Positions 25,978 to 34,691 of a stretch of 64,000 bases of DNA are shown here, piece by piece. Source of the stretch: Thiosymbion sp942492625. GTDB lineage: Bacteria; Pseudomonadota; Gammaproteobacteria; Chromatiales; Chromatiaceae. Made by a program: the position numbers and the translations under genes. Location of the stretch: assembly GCA_942492625.1 (NCBI GenBank), contig CALOFM010000016.1, positions 62,001 to 126,000 of the forward strand, read 5' to 3'. The notes beneath the pieces were generated by a model that did not search any database, had not been told where the DNA came from, and worked only from the letters and a program-made list of their open reading frames with translations. Numbering within the stretch: the stretch's first letter is position 1; each line of letters begins with the position of its first letter.

Positions 25978-27261
25978 ATGACGGAAGTCGTCGCAACCAA
26001 CGAGACCATTCTGGTGGTCGGTGGTGGCATCAGCGGCATGACCGCTGCGCTGGAGGCCGCCGAAACCGGGAAGCAGGTCGTGCTGGTTGAGAAGCGTCCC
26101 TACCTGGGCGGGCGCGTCTCCCAGCTCTACAAATACTTCCCCAAGCTCTGCTTCCCCACCTGTGGCCTGGAGATCAATCAGCGCCGCAGCAAGATGAATC
26201 CCAACCTCATCATCCTCACCATGGCCGAGGTTACGGATATCAAGGGCGAGAAGGGAAGCTACACCGCCTCCGTCAAGCTCTCGCCGCGCTTTGTCAACGA
26301 AAGCTGCACCGCCTGCGGCGACTGCGCCAAGGCCGTGGACGCCGAGTTCGACGACGAGTACAACTACGGAATGTCCAAGCGCAAGGGCGCCTATCTGCCC
26401 TACCGCATGGCCCACCCGCAGCGCTACGTCCTGGACCCGGCAATCATCGGTACCGACGACGCCCAGAAGGCCAAGGACGCATGCAAGTATGGCGCCATCG
26501 ACCTGGACATGGCCGAGGAGACCATCGACTTCCCCTGCGGCGCCGTGATCTGGGCAACCGGCTGGCGCCCCTACGACGCGGCCAAGATCCAACCCTACGG
26601 CTATGACCGTATCGCCAACGTCGTCACCAGCGTCGAATTCGAGCGCATGGCCGACCCGACCGGGCCCACAGGCGGCAAGCTGGTGCGCCCCTCCGACGGC
26701 AAGGAGGCCAAGAAGGTCGCCTTCATCCAGTGCGCCGGCTCCCGCGACCGAAACTACCTGATGCACTGCTCGCGCATCTGCTGCATGGCCTCGCTCAAGC
26801 AGTGCACCTACGTGGCCGACGCTTGGGGCGAGGACGCGGACATCAGTGTCTACTACATCGACATCCGCGCCATCGACCGCCTCGAGGACTTCTACGAAAA
26901 GGTCAAGAAGATCGAGCAGGTCAAGTTCATCAAGTCCAAGCCCGCCGCGGTGGTGGCCGATAAGGAAGGCAACCCGGTGGTCCACGGCGTGGACACCGAG
27001 GGCTACAGGCGTTTCGAGGACACCCAAGACCTGGTGGTCCTGGCCATCGGCATGGAGCCGTCCGTGGACAAGGACAGCTTCCCGGTGGACATCGTCATCA
27101 ACCGCGAGGGCTTCATCGAGGCGGCACCTGAGAACGGCGGCGTATTCGCCGCCGGCAGCGCCTCGGACGCACTCGACGTGAACCGCGCAGTCCAGCATGC
27201 CACCGGAGCGGCGCTACGCGCCATCCAGGTCGTCAACGGCGCTGCCGGAGTGGAGGGTTAA
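25978..27261 (+). CDS. qmoA: QmoA/HdrA-like FAD-iron-sulfur subunit
   Basis: QmoA is the smaller HdrA-type flavoprotein of the complex that exchanges electrons between APS reductase and the quinone pool; in sulfur oxidizers it would accept electrons from sulfite oxidation to APS. The 427-residue product has an FAD-binding V-V-G-G-G-I-S-G-M near residues 13-21, the HdrA-type P-Y-L-G-G-R-V-S-Q-L with nearby C-F-P-T-C, a cysteine group C-T-A-C-G-D-C near 112, and a second cysteine group around I-Q-C-A-G-S-R-D and C-S-R-I-C-C-M. Its start has GGAGGAAAG at the correct spacing. It is first in the qmoA-qmoB-hdrC-hdrB operon. No aprBA genes are in the window. Confidence 0.88.
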   Translation: MTEVVATNETILVVGGGISGMTAALEAAETGKQVVLVEKRPYLGGRVSQLYKYFPKLCFPTCGLEINQRRSKMNPNLIILTMAEVTDIKGEKGSYTASVKLSPRFVNESCTACGDCAKAVDAEFDDEYNYGMSKRKGAYLPYRMAHPQRYVLDPAIIGTDDAQKAKDACKYGAIDLDMAEETIDFPCGAVIWATGWRPYDAAKIQPYGYDRIANVVTSVEFERMADPTGPTGGKLVRPSDGKEAKKVAFIQCAGSRDRNYLMHCSRICCMASLKQCTYVADAWGEDADISVYYIDIRAIDRLEDFYEKVKKIEQVKFIKSKPAAVVADKEGNPVVHGVDTEGYRRFEDTQDLVVLAIGMEPSVDKDSFPVDIVINREGFIEAAPENGGVFAAGSASDALDVNRAVQHATGAALRAIQVVNGAAGVEG

Positions 27262-27265
27262 GAAC

Positions 27266-29545
27266 ATGGCAGACGAGAAGAAATTCGCCGGCTACGTATG
27301 CACCGGCTGCGGCATCGGCGAGCGCCTGGACGCCAGCCAGCTCGAAATGACCGCCAAGCGCGACGGCAAGATGGCCGAAGTCAAGCAGCACGAGATGCTG
27401 TGCTCGGCCGAGGGCGTCAAGATGATCCGCGACGACATCGACGCCGGGGCCACCCACGTCATGATCGCGGCCTGCGCGCGCCGCGCCAAGGTGGAGGCCT
27501 TCAACTTCACGGACGTGGCCATGTCCCGCGCCAACCTGCGCGAAGGGGTAATCTGGCTGCGTCCGGAGAGCGACGAGAACCAGGAGACCACGCAGGAGAT
27601 GGCGGACGACTACATCCGTATGGCCTGCGCCGAGGTCAAATACATGACCAAGCCAACCCCGTCCGGCGAGCAGGAACTGAACAAGACCCTGCTCGTGGTA
27701 GGCGGCGGCGTCACCGGCATGACCTCCGCCATCGAGGCGGCCAAGGCCGGCTACCCGGTACATTTGGTAGCCGAGGAGGCCAAGCTCGGCGGCGTCTGGG
27801 CCGACCTCTACAAGCGTGTGCCCTTCCGCGCCGCGGCAGCCGATGTTCCCAACGGCAAGAACGTGGATCTGCCAAAGCCGGAAGACCCGGGTCTGGATGC
27901 CATGGCCGCGGAGATCGAGGCCAACGACAAGATCACCGTGCACCTGAGCGCCAAGATCACCAAGACCTCCGGGGCACCGGGCCGCTTCTCCGCGGACATC
28001 AGCACCGAGTCCGGCGGCACCATCACTGAGAACATCGGTGCCATCGTCCAGGCCAACGACTACAAGCCTTACGACGCCAACAAGCTGCCCGAGCTCGCAT
28101 ACGGCAAGACCCCGGACGTGGTCACCAACTTCGAGCTGGAGAAGCTGGCCAAGGAGGCCAACGGCGCCCCAATCAAGCGCCCGTCCGACGGCAAGGAAGT
28201 CAAATCCGTCGCCTTCATCCAGTGCGCCGGCCAGCGCTCCACCAAGGAAGGGCACCTGCCCTACTGCTCAGGCTTCTGCTGCACCGAGTCCATCAAGCAA
28301 GCCATGTACTTCAAGGAGCAGAACGAGGGCTGCGACGCCACCGTCCTGTTCGACGACCTGCGCACCCCCGGCGCCGCAGGCGAGGACTTCTACCGCTCGG
28401 GCCAGCAGGCCATGGTCACCTTCTCCAAGGGCGAGGCCACGGAGGTCGTCGCCAACGGTGAGCTCAAGGTCAAGTTCAAGGACCTGATCCTGAACGAAGA
28501 CACCGAGATGGACTGCGACATGGTCGTCCTGGCAACCGGCCAGGTGCCGAACGTCGGCCCGGATCCCTACGCCCAGTTGGCCGTCGACGAGGCCGAGGAC
28601 GAAGAGGAGAAGGCGAAGGCCCAAGCGCTCCTGGAGGGCGCCGGTCCGTCCATCCTCAACCTGGACTACCGTCAGGGCACCGACCTGCCGCAACTCAAGT
28701 ACGGCTTCCTCGACTCTCACTTCATCTGTTTCCCCTACGAGACCCGCCGCACCGGCATCTACGCCGCCGGTCCCGTGCGCCGTCCCATGGACATGAAGCA
28801 GGCCATGGAAGACGCTGTCGGCGCGACCATGAAGGCCATCCAGGCCGCCGAGAATGCAGGTCTGGGCCGTGCCGCCCACCCGCGCGTCGGCGATCTCAGC
28901 TACCCGAGCTTCCGCAAGGAAGGCTGCACCCAATGCAAGCGCTGCACTGTGGAATGCCCCTTCGGCGCCATCAACGAGGACGAGAAGCGCTACCCGATGT
29001 TCAACGAGTCCCGTTGCCGACGCTGCGGAACCTGCATGGGCGCCTGCCCGGTACGCGTCATCTCCTTCGAGAACTACTCCATCGACACGGTCAATCAGCA
29101 GATCAAGAACGTGGACATGCCGGACGAGTTCGACGAGAAGCCGCGCATCCTGGCCCTGGCCTGCGAGAACGACGCCTATCCGGCCCTGGACATGGCCGCC
29201 CAGGCCGGCGAGGAGCTCACCCCCTGGGCCCGCGTCATCCCGGTGCGCTGCCTGGGCTCGGTGAGCCTGTCTTGGATCACGGATGCGCTCAACAGCGGCT
29301 TCGACGGCATCGTACTCATGGGCTGCCGCCGCGACGACGACTACCAGTGCCACTTCGTGCGCGGATCGGCCATCGCCGCCGAGCGCATGAGCAAGGTGGG
29401 CGACACCCTCCAGTCCCTGAACCTGGAGCCCGAGCGCGTGGCCGTCTACGAGGTGGCCATCACCGACATCAAGCGTGCGCCGCAGCTGATCAACGACATG
29501 GCAGAGACCGTGGAGAAGATCGGCATGAGCCCGTTCAAGTTCTAA
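27266..29545 (+). CDS. qmoB: QmoB/HdrA-like flavoprotein with two [4Fe-4S] sites and MvhD-like C-terminus
   Basis: The 759-residue product is the large HdrA-type subunit of the Qmo complex. In order it shows an N-terminal Y-V-C-T-G-C-G, an FAD-binding V-V-G-G-G-V-T-G-M near residue 145, a cysteine group A-F-I-Q-C-A-G-Q-R with C-S-G-F-C-C-T, two ferredoxin motifs C-T-Q-C-K-R-C-T-V-E-C-P and C-R-R-C-G-T-C-M-G-A-C-P (about residues 555-600), and a C-terminal MvhD/FrhD-type domain with G-C-R-R-D-D-D-Y-Q-C-H. The ATG at 27266, five bases after the qmoA stop, is chosen; the open frame extends upstream inside qmoA. Confidence 0.88.
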   Translation: MADEKKFAGYVCTGCGIGERLDASQLEMTAKRDGKMAEVKQHEMLCSAEGVKMIRDDIDAGATHVMIAACARRAKVEAFNFTDVAMSRANLREGVIWLRPESDENQETTQEMADDYIRMACAEVKYMTKPTPSGEQELNKTLLVVGGGVTGMTSAIEAAKAGYPVHLVAEEAKLGGVWADLYKRVPFRAAAADVPNGKNVDLPKPEDPGLDAMAAEIEANDKITVHLSAKITKTSGAPGRFSADISTESGGTITENIGAIVQANDYKPYDANKLPELAYGKTPDVVTNFELEKLAKEANGAPIKRPSDGKEVKSVAFIQCAGQRSTKEGHLPYCSGFCCTESIKQAMYFKEQNEGCDATVLFDDLRTPGAAGEDFYRSGQQAMVTFSKGEATEVVANGELKVKFKDLILNEDTEMDCDMVVLATGQVPNVGPDPYAQLAVDEAEDEEEKAKAQALLEGAGPSILNLDYRQGTDLPQLKYGFLDSHFICFPYETRRTGIYAAGPVRRPMDMKQAMEDAVGATMKAIQAAENAGLGRAAHPRVGDLSYPSFRKEGCTQCKRCTVECPFGAINEDEKRYPMFNESRCRRCGTCMGACPVRVISFENYSIDTVNQQIKNVDMPDEFDEKPRILALACENDAYPALDMAAQAGEELTPWARVIPVRCLGSVSLSWITDALNSGFDGIVLMGCRRDDDYQCHFVRGSAIAAERMSKVGDTLQSLNLEPERVAVYEVAITDIKRAPQLINDMAETVEKIGMSPFKF

Positions 29546-29559
29546 ACGGAGAAGAATCG

Positions 29560-30183
29560 ATGACCGCGAACCAAGCGATGGTCGAGAAATATCGCAACAG
29601 CTTCCTCAAGGAAGTCGAGGCGAACGTCGAGGAAGGCGAGTGGGTGAAGATGTGCATGCAGTGCGGCGTGTGCTCCGGTTCCTGCCCGCTCGGCAAGTTC
29701 TGGGACCACCCGCCCCAGGAGATCTTCATGATGATCCGGGCCGGGCAGCGCGACGAGGTGCTGAGCTCCGAATCCATGTGGATGTGCACCTCCTGCTACA
29801 ACTGCATCGTGCGCTGCCCGCGCGAGCTGCCCATCACCCACATCATGCACGGACTTGCCCACTACGCGAAGCGTCTCGGACTGGTGCCCGAGAATCAGCC
29901 CACGGCCAAGTTCTCTCAGATGTTTTGGGACAACCTGATGAAAAAGGGCCGGGTCAACGAGCTCAAGCTCGGACTGGCCCTGTATTTCATGAACGGCTTC
30001 GGCGAGGGTGTGAAGATCGCCATGGGCAAGCAAAAGCTGGGCATGAACATGATGAGGACCAAGCGCGCGAGCCCCATGGAATTGCTGGGCGGGCACTCGG
30101 TCAAAGACTTGAGCGGATTCCAGAAGGCCATCGCAAAGGCCCAGGAGCTGGAAGACGCCCGGATAGCGAAACACGGTGGTTGA
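29560..30183 (+). CDS. hdrC: HdrC-like [4Fe-4S] protein
   Basis: The 207-residue protein carries two ferredoxin motifs, C-M-Q-C-G-V-C-S-G-S-C-P (about residues 32-43) and C-T-S-C-Y-N-C-I-V-R-C-P (about residues 76-87), as in heterodisulfide reductase subunit C and the soluble half of QmoC. Unlike QmoC of Desulfovibrio it has no cytochrome b-like membrane domain. It would pass electrons between QmoB and HdrB. The gene starts 15 bases after qmoB with a GGAGAAG site and stops 14 bases before the hdrB ATG. Confidence 0.87.
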   Translation: MTANQAMVEKYRNSFLKEVEANVEEGEWVKMCMQCGVCSGSCPLGKFWDHPPQEIFMMIRAGQRDEVLSSESMWMCTSCYNCIVRCPRELPITHIMHGLAHYAKRLGLVPENQPTAKFSQMFWDNLMKKGRVNELKLGLALYFMNGFGEGVKIAMGKQKLGMNMMRTKRASPMELLGGHSVKDLSGFQKAIAKAQELEDARIAKHGG

Positions 30184-30196
30184 GGAGAAGACACCA

Positions 30197-31096
30197 ATGG
30201 CAACAAGAGAATACTCTTTCTACCCGGGGTGCTCTTCTCAGAAGGGTGCCTCGTCCTCCAACTACATGACCTCGGTGCAGACCATGTGCGAGGAGCTGGA
30301 CATCCAGCTCAACGAGATCCCGGACTGGAACTGCTGCGCCGCCTCCATCGGCTATTCCGGCGGTGGCGAGCTCCCGAGGCTGACCCTCTCGGCGCGCAAC
30401 ATCGCCCTGTCCGAGGAGCACAGCCCCGGCCAGGAGATCGTCGCCACCTGCGCCGCCTGCTGGCTCTCCACCCGCGAGGCCGCCGAGCGCTTGGGCGAGA
30501 GCGAGGGCCTGATGGCCGAGGCCAACGAGGCCCTTGCAGAAGCCGGACTCAAACTCAAGAACGAGACACCTATCAAGCACATGGCAGAAGTGCTGATCGA
30601 GGACATCGGCTATGACGCCATCGGCGAGAAGGTCAAGAAGCCGCTCGAAGGCATCAAGATCGCCGGCTACGTCGGCTGTCAGACCAACCGTCCATTCGGC
30701 ATCGCGGGCGAGTCCTACGAGAATCCCAAATACCTGGACAAGCTGGTGGACACCCTGGGCGGCGACTCCATCCCCGGCTACGAGAAGAAGGTGCAATGCT
30801 GCGGCGGCGCCCTGGCCTTCTCCGAGCCGGAAAAGTCCCAAGAGATGGTCAAGGGCATCATCGAGGCCGCCTACGACCACGGCGCGGACATGATCGTGAC
30901 CCCCTGCCCCGTGTGCCAGATGAACGTGGAAGTGTACCAGGACGACATCAACGCCACCTACGGCACCAAGTTCAACATGCCGGTGGTCTACTACTCGACG
31001 CTTATGTCAGTCGCCTATGGACGCTCGGCCAAGGACGCGGCGCTGGATGCGCAGATTATTCCGGCAAAGAGGCTGGATGAGTTGGCTGGGAAGTAG
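30197..31096 (+). CDS. hdrB: HdrB-like subunit with two CCG domains
   Basis: The 299-residue product has the two Cys-rich CCG domains (C-x31-39-C-C-x35-36-C-x-x-C) that in HdrB hold unusual non-cubane [4Fe-4S] clusters. First set: Y-P-G-C-S-S, D-W-N-C-C-A-A and C-A-A-C-W. Second set: Y-V-G-C-Q-T, V-Q-C-C-G-G and T-P-C-P-V-C-Q-M. All ligand cysteines are present, so it should be catalytic for a disulfide-type or quinone-linked reaction. The ATG at 30197 follows GAGGAG at 30182-30187. It ends the operon and a strong terminator follows. Confidence 0.88.
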   Translation: MATREYSFYPGCSSQKGASSSNYMTSVQTMCEELDIQLNEIPDWNCCAASIGYSGGGELPRLTLSARNIALSEEHSPGQEIVATCAACWLSTREAAERLGESEGLMAEANEALAEAGLKLKNETPIKHMAEVLIEDIGYDAIGEKVKKPLEGIKIAGYVGCQTNRPFGIAGESYENPKYLDKLVDTLGGDSIPGYEKKVQCCGGALAFSEPEKSQEMVKGIIEAAYDHGADMIVTPCPVCQMNVEVYQDDINATYGTKFNMPVVYYSTLMSVAYGRSAKDAALDAQIIPAKRLDELAGK

Positions 31097-31125
31097 CGTC
31101 GGATCGACCTTCTGATAGACCTAAC

Positions 31126-31149
31126 AAGGCCCGCATCGGCGGGCCTTTT
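31126..31149 (+). terminator. Rho-independent terminator of the qmoAB-hdrCB operon
   Basis: A 9-base-pair stem (AAGGCCCGC / GCGGGCCTT) with a 4-base loop ATCG is followed by a T run. It lies 30 bases after the hdrB stop codon. Confidence 0.88.
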
Positions 31150-31154
31150 CCGTT

Positions 31155-31280
31155 ATGCACCTCACCAACGAGGCCGAAACAATGCAATGGGCCGACGTCG
31201 TCGAGGATCCCAATCTCACCGACGGGGAGGCTTCGGCGCCGATTCTTGCACCCTCGTTTCCAGTGAATATCGAAGTCTGA
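31155..31280 (+). pseudogene. Uma2 (DUF820) nuclease N-terminal fragment
   Basis: A 41-codon frame contains M-Q-W-A-D-V-V-E-D-P-N-L-T-D, which matches my memory of the start of Uma2-family putative nucleases (M-x-W-x-x-[IV]-x-x-[DN]-P-x-L). The similarity then stops and the frame ends. The nuclease core is absent. The 250 bases between this remnant and the IS element hold no gene I can support. Confidence 0.35.
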
Positions 31281-31540
31281 CGACAAAAGCCTGGACTCGG
31301 CGCCCCAGGAAACTGAAAGGGTGGGACAGATGTCAGGCGTAGGCTCAAATCAAGCTGGCGGAAGATCGTGGCCATGGAGTTCGGTCGAGACCATACATGG
31401 CCTGTCCCGGACATCCCTCTATCAGGTTCTGGACGACTGCGCCACGCTGCTAACCCGACTTCGACTATTCAGGCGTGATTCTCGCCGATTCAGCGGTGTT
31501 GACGCCGGCAAGGTGTTGTTTTCGTTGACGGCGGGTTGTC

Positions 31541-33220
31541 TAAGTCGGCTGTAGTGCCGACTTAGGTTGTTGAATGGTAGAGGAATTTTTCCGACACTAT
31601 TGGCATGTTTCTGCGTGCCAAGAAGCGAATCAAAGACGGCAAAGAGCATCGTTACTGGAGCATTGTCGAAAACCGCCGGGTCGCCGATGGGCGCGTAGTG
31701 CAGCGTCAAGTGCTCTACCTCGGGGAGATCAACGATTCGCAGCAAGCGGCTTGGTGCCGGAGCATCGACGTGCTCGACGAGGATGAGAGTGCGTCGGCGC
31801 AAGTGGTGCTGTTCCCGGAAGACCGCCGAGCACCGCCGTTGGATTGCGATGTGGTACAGGTCAGACTCGGTGCCCTGAAGCTGCGGCGCCCGCGCCAGTG
31901 GGGTGGGTGTTGGCTGGCCTGCGAGCTGTGGAGGCAGTTGCAGCTCGATCGGTTCTGGCAGCCGCGCTTGCCCCCGAGCCGCAAGGGAACCCGTTGGTTG
32001 CATGTGCTCAAGACCCTGGCCTGTTATCGACTCATCGACCCGGGCAGCGAGTGGCGTCTGCACCGTCATTGGTACGACCACAGTGCCATGGGCGATCTGC
32101 TCGGGGAAGACTTCAGCGTCGCCCACAGCCATACACTCTACCGCTGTTTGGACAAGCTGCTGGTGCACAAGGAGGCGTTGTTCTCCTACTTGCAGGAGCG
32201 CTGGCGTTCCCTGTTCGATGCCCGCTTCGAGGTCCTGCTCTACGACCAGCACCTATTTCGAGTCCGACCCTCCCGGTGAGGGCAGCAAGCGCCGGTACGG
32301 CTACAGTCGCGACAAGAGGCCGGACTGCGTGCAGGTGGTCATCGCCTTGATCGTGACTCCGGACGGTTTTCCACTGGCCTACGAAGTCCTGCCGGGGAAC
32401 ACCAGCGACAATACAACGCTGGAGGATTTCCTGGCCAAGATCCAGGCCCAATATGGAAAGGCAGATCGGGTCTGGGTGATGGATCGGGGCATCCCCACCG
32501 AAGCAACCCTGGCGAGCATGCGCAAGGCCGATGTGCCGGTGCACTACCTGGTGGGCACCCCCAAGGGACGGCTGAGCAAGCTGGAGAAAGCCTTTCTCAC
32601 CAAACCCCGGGCGCAGGTGCGCGAGAGCGTCGACGTCAAGCTTCTGGAGCAAGAAGGGGAGATCTACATCCTGGCACGCAGCCATGGGCGCATGCACAAG
32701 GAACGGGGCATGCGCCGGCGCCGGCTCAAGCGGCTATGGAAACGTCTCGCCGATCTGCAGCGCCAGAAGCTGACCCGCGACCAACTTTTGATCAAGCTCG
32801 GCGCCGCCAAGACCGAGGCCGGGCGTGCCTGGGGCCTGGTTGATATCCGCTTGCCCGATGTTGACCAACCGCTCAACGCACACACCTTCACCTTCGCGTT
32901 GAACCGCAAGAAGCTGCGTCAGGCACGCCGCCGCGAAGGTCGCTACCTACTACGCTCCAACCTCAGAGAGGTGGCGCCGGGCTTGCTGAGCCCCCACGGG
33001 CGGCGTTGGAGAAGTTCTCCGCCATGCAGATGGTCGACGTGCACCTGCCCACGACCGATGGGCGCACCCTGATTCTCAGCCGCTACACCGAGCCGGAGAA
33101 CGACCAACAGCTCCTGCTGCAGCAACTGCGCCTGCAACTGCCCGAACAACCGCCACCGAGGATCACATCCGCGGATTCCGCCCGGAGCGCCTGACACCGA
33201 CCTGTAGTGCCGACCTTTTG
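31541..33220. mobile_element. Degenerate IS1634-like insertion sequence
   Basis: A broken IS4-superfamily transposase gene is flanked at both sides by CTGTAGTGCCGAC (31549-31561 and 33202-33214) in the same orientation. At the left the motif sits inside a near-perfect palindrome, TAAGTCGGC with GCCGACTTA. The exact ends and target duplication could not be fixed. The element fills the space between the qmo-hdr operon and an integrase remnant. Confidence 0.6.
31605..33194 (+). pseudogene. IS1634-family transposase, two frameshifts
   Basis: Three frames must be joined: 31605 to about 32255 (F-L-R-A-K-K-R-I-K-D-G-K-E-H-R-Y-W onward), about 32255 to 32985 (S-T-Y-F-E, G-Y-S-R-D-K-R-P-D, W-V-M-D-R-G-I-P-T) and about 33000 to 33194. 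The first break falls on the DDE motif: L-L-Y-D is followed by S-T-Y-F-E with about 5 bases missing where V-T would be. The second catalytic Asp (V-M-D-R-G) is intact. The enzyme is not functional as written. Confidence 0.75.
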
Positions 33221-33237
33221 CTTGCGTGAACACGGAA

Positions 33238-33680
33238 TCAATAGGTTACGCTGCTTTTTCGGGCGAATAGTCGAAGACGGGCTAATCCGGCCGCCAAGTC
33301 TTTTCCGTACAACCGGCTCGCTGCAACCATCTGATGGCGTATCGGCTGGACAAGCCCCGGGGGAAGCGAGGTAACCCGATCCTTCGCCCCTTTCCCGCTG
33401 CGAACGACGATCTGGCTGCGCTCGAAATCGATATCCTGGATGCGCAAATGCAAGCCTTCCAGTAACCGCAGTCCGGCCCCGTGCAGGAGGGTGGCAACGA
33501 GTTGGGGCGTTCCTTGGAGATGGGTGAACAGCGCTCCAATCTCGCTGCGGTCGAAGACGGTGGGTAGACGTTGGGGGCGCTTGGCAGGGACGATGTTCTC
33601 CAGAGCCAAGTCCTCGCGACCCAGAACCTGTTTGTAGAGGAGAACCAGCTCGCTTTCCTTGAGGTCTTCCGGATATTAGG
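33238..33680 (-). pseudogene. Integron-type tyrosine recombinase fragment
   Basis: The minus strand reads L-V-L-L-Y-K-Q-V-L-G-R, then R-P-Q-R-L-P-T-V-F, G-A-G-L-R-L-L-E-G-L-H-L-R-I-Q-D-I-D-F and S-G-K-G-A-K-D-R-V-T. This is the pattern of chromosomal integron integrases (IntI) from the end of the core-binding domain to the first catalytic Arg and the beta-hairpin. It is cut before H-x-x-R and the nucleophilic Tyr, and a stop lies upstream in frame, so both ends are lost. No attC array was recognised beside it. A XerC/D relative is the alternative. Confidence 0.65.
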
Positions 33681-33833
33681 CGGATGCTGCCGCATACACA
33701 ATTCGCGAAGACCAGTGTCGAATCTTCCGTTTTGCGTTCAATCTCGTCTGATCGGCCGAGCCGCAGGGGGTCTGGTCTAGCTTCGCCGCATTTCCCTATT
33801 CGCGTTCATTCGCGGCTAAACATCCGAGCTCCG

Positions 33834-34691
33834 TTAATACATAAGCTCCGACCACCGCTTCTCCCTGATTATCCCTTCCTTGATCTCCCGCCAGGCATCG
33901 GGAGAGCCTGTCTGCTCGGCCATAACCTTGTCGAATACCTGCGCAATTTTGCCGAGACCGGCGAGAAAGACATAGGTGTTGGGCTGCTTGATGAGGCTCC
34001 AGACCTCTTGGGTGTTTTCCGTCAGCCCCTGCTCAAGGGCTTGCGAGGATGTGGTGAGTGAACCGGTCGCCAGCGCCTGGAAGGCGTTGAAGGTCCGTTT
34101 ATCGTAGTAATCCGCCAGACTGGTGCCTGTTTCGTTCGCGTACATCAGGTCGAGGCCGCTGCGCCCGCCGTAGAACAGGCGCACCTGCCCCAACCAGTCG
34201 CCGCAGCGTTCGTAGATATGCTGCACAAAGGCACGAAAGGGGGCGACACCCGTGCCGGTTCCAACCATGACCAGGTTGCTGCGCTTGTCCAGGGGCATGA
34301 TGAAGGGACTGCGGTAGGGACCGCTGATGGTGATGCGATCATCCGGCTTGGCGTCGCACAGATAGTTGGACGCGATACCCGGCATACGCTCGCCGCTGAC
34401 CTCGTCCAGGTAAAAACAGCGCCGCACCAACATCTCCAGATCGATACCCTCGTCCAAGGGCAATGAGCGGGCGTTGGCGATGGAGTACCGGCGCAGGTGA
34501 AAGGGGTTGCCGAGGGGATGAGGGCCAGGGACGACCACTCCGATGCTCTGTCCCTCCTCGAACAAGAAGGCGGGGGCCTGCACCTGCAGGGTCAGGTGGC
34601 GCACCTCGTCGGTTCCATCTGGCGTGATGCGCTTGGTTTCCTTGAGGACCGCCTGTGTTGTAGGGCCGATTTCTCGAACCGACTCGCTCAT
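33834..34691 (-). CDS. Ferredoxin--NADP(+) reductase, plant-type fold (copy 1)
   Basis: The 285-residue flavoprotein would transfer electrons between ferredoxin and NADP(H). It shows the FAD motif R-R-Y-S-I-A-N (about residues 67-73), an S-N-Y-L-C-D segment, the NADP motif G-T-G-T-G-V-A-P-F-R-A-F (about residues 143-154) and Y-V-F-L-A-G-L near residue 247. Its ATG overlaps the stop of the coiled-coil gene by four bases, so the two are translationally coupled. It is clearly related to the second reductase at 38579-39460. This is the last gene of the long minus-strand run beginning with rnfB. Confidence 0.87.
   Translation of the reverse strand: MSESVREIGPTTQAVLKETKRITPDGTDEVRHLTLQVQAPAFLFEEGQSIGVVVPGPHPLGNPFHLRRYSIANARSLPLDEGIDLEMLVRRCFYLDEVSGERMPGIASNYLCDAKPDDRITISGPYRSPFIMPLDKRSNLVMVGTGTGVAPFRAFVQHIYERCGDWLGQVRLFYGGRSGLDLMYANETGTSLADYYDKRTFNAFQALATGSLTTSSQALEQGLTENTQEVWSLIKQPNTYVFLAGLGKIAQVFDKVMAEQTGSPDAWREIKEGIIREKRWSELMY

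Noticed and set aside
25883..25981. A 32-codon frame just before qmoA whose stop overlaps the qmoA ATG, as a possible leader peptide
   Set aside because: No ribosome-binding site of its own, Arg-rich chance-like composition, and no attenuator structure seen.
25780..27198. A 472-codon minus-strand frame opposite qmoA
   Set aside because: Low-complexity Gly/Val/Leu/Asp composition and no motif; a third-position GC shadow of qmoA.
28268..29353. A 361-codon minus-strand frame opposite qmoB
   Set aside because: Shadow frame with composition set by the real gene; ferredoxin motifs on the plus strand settle it.
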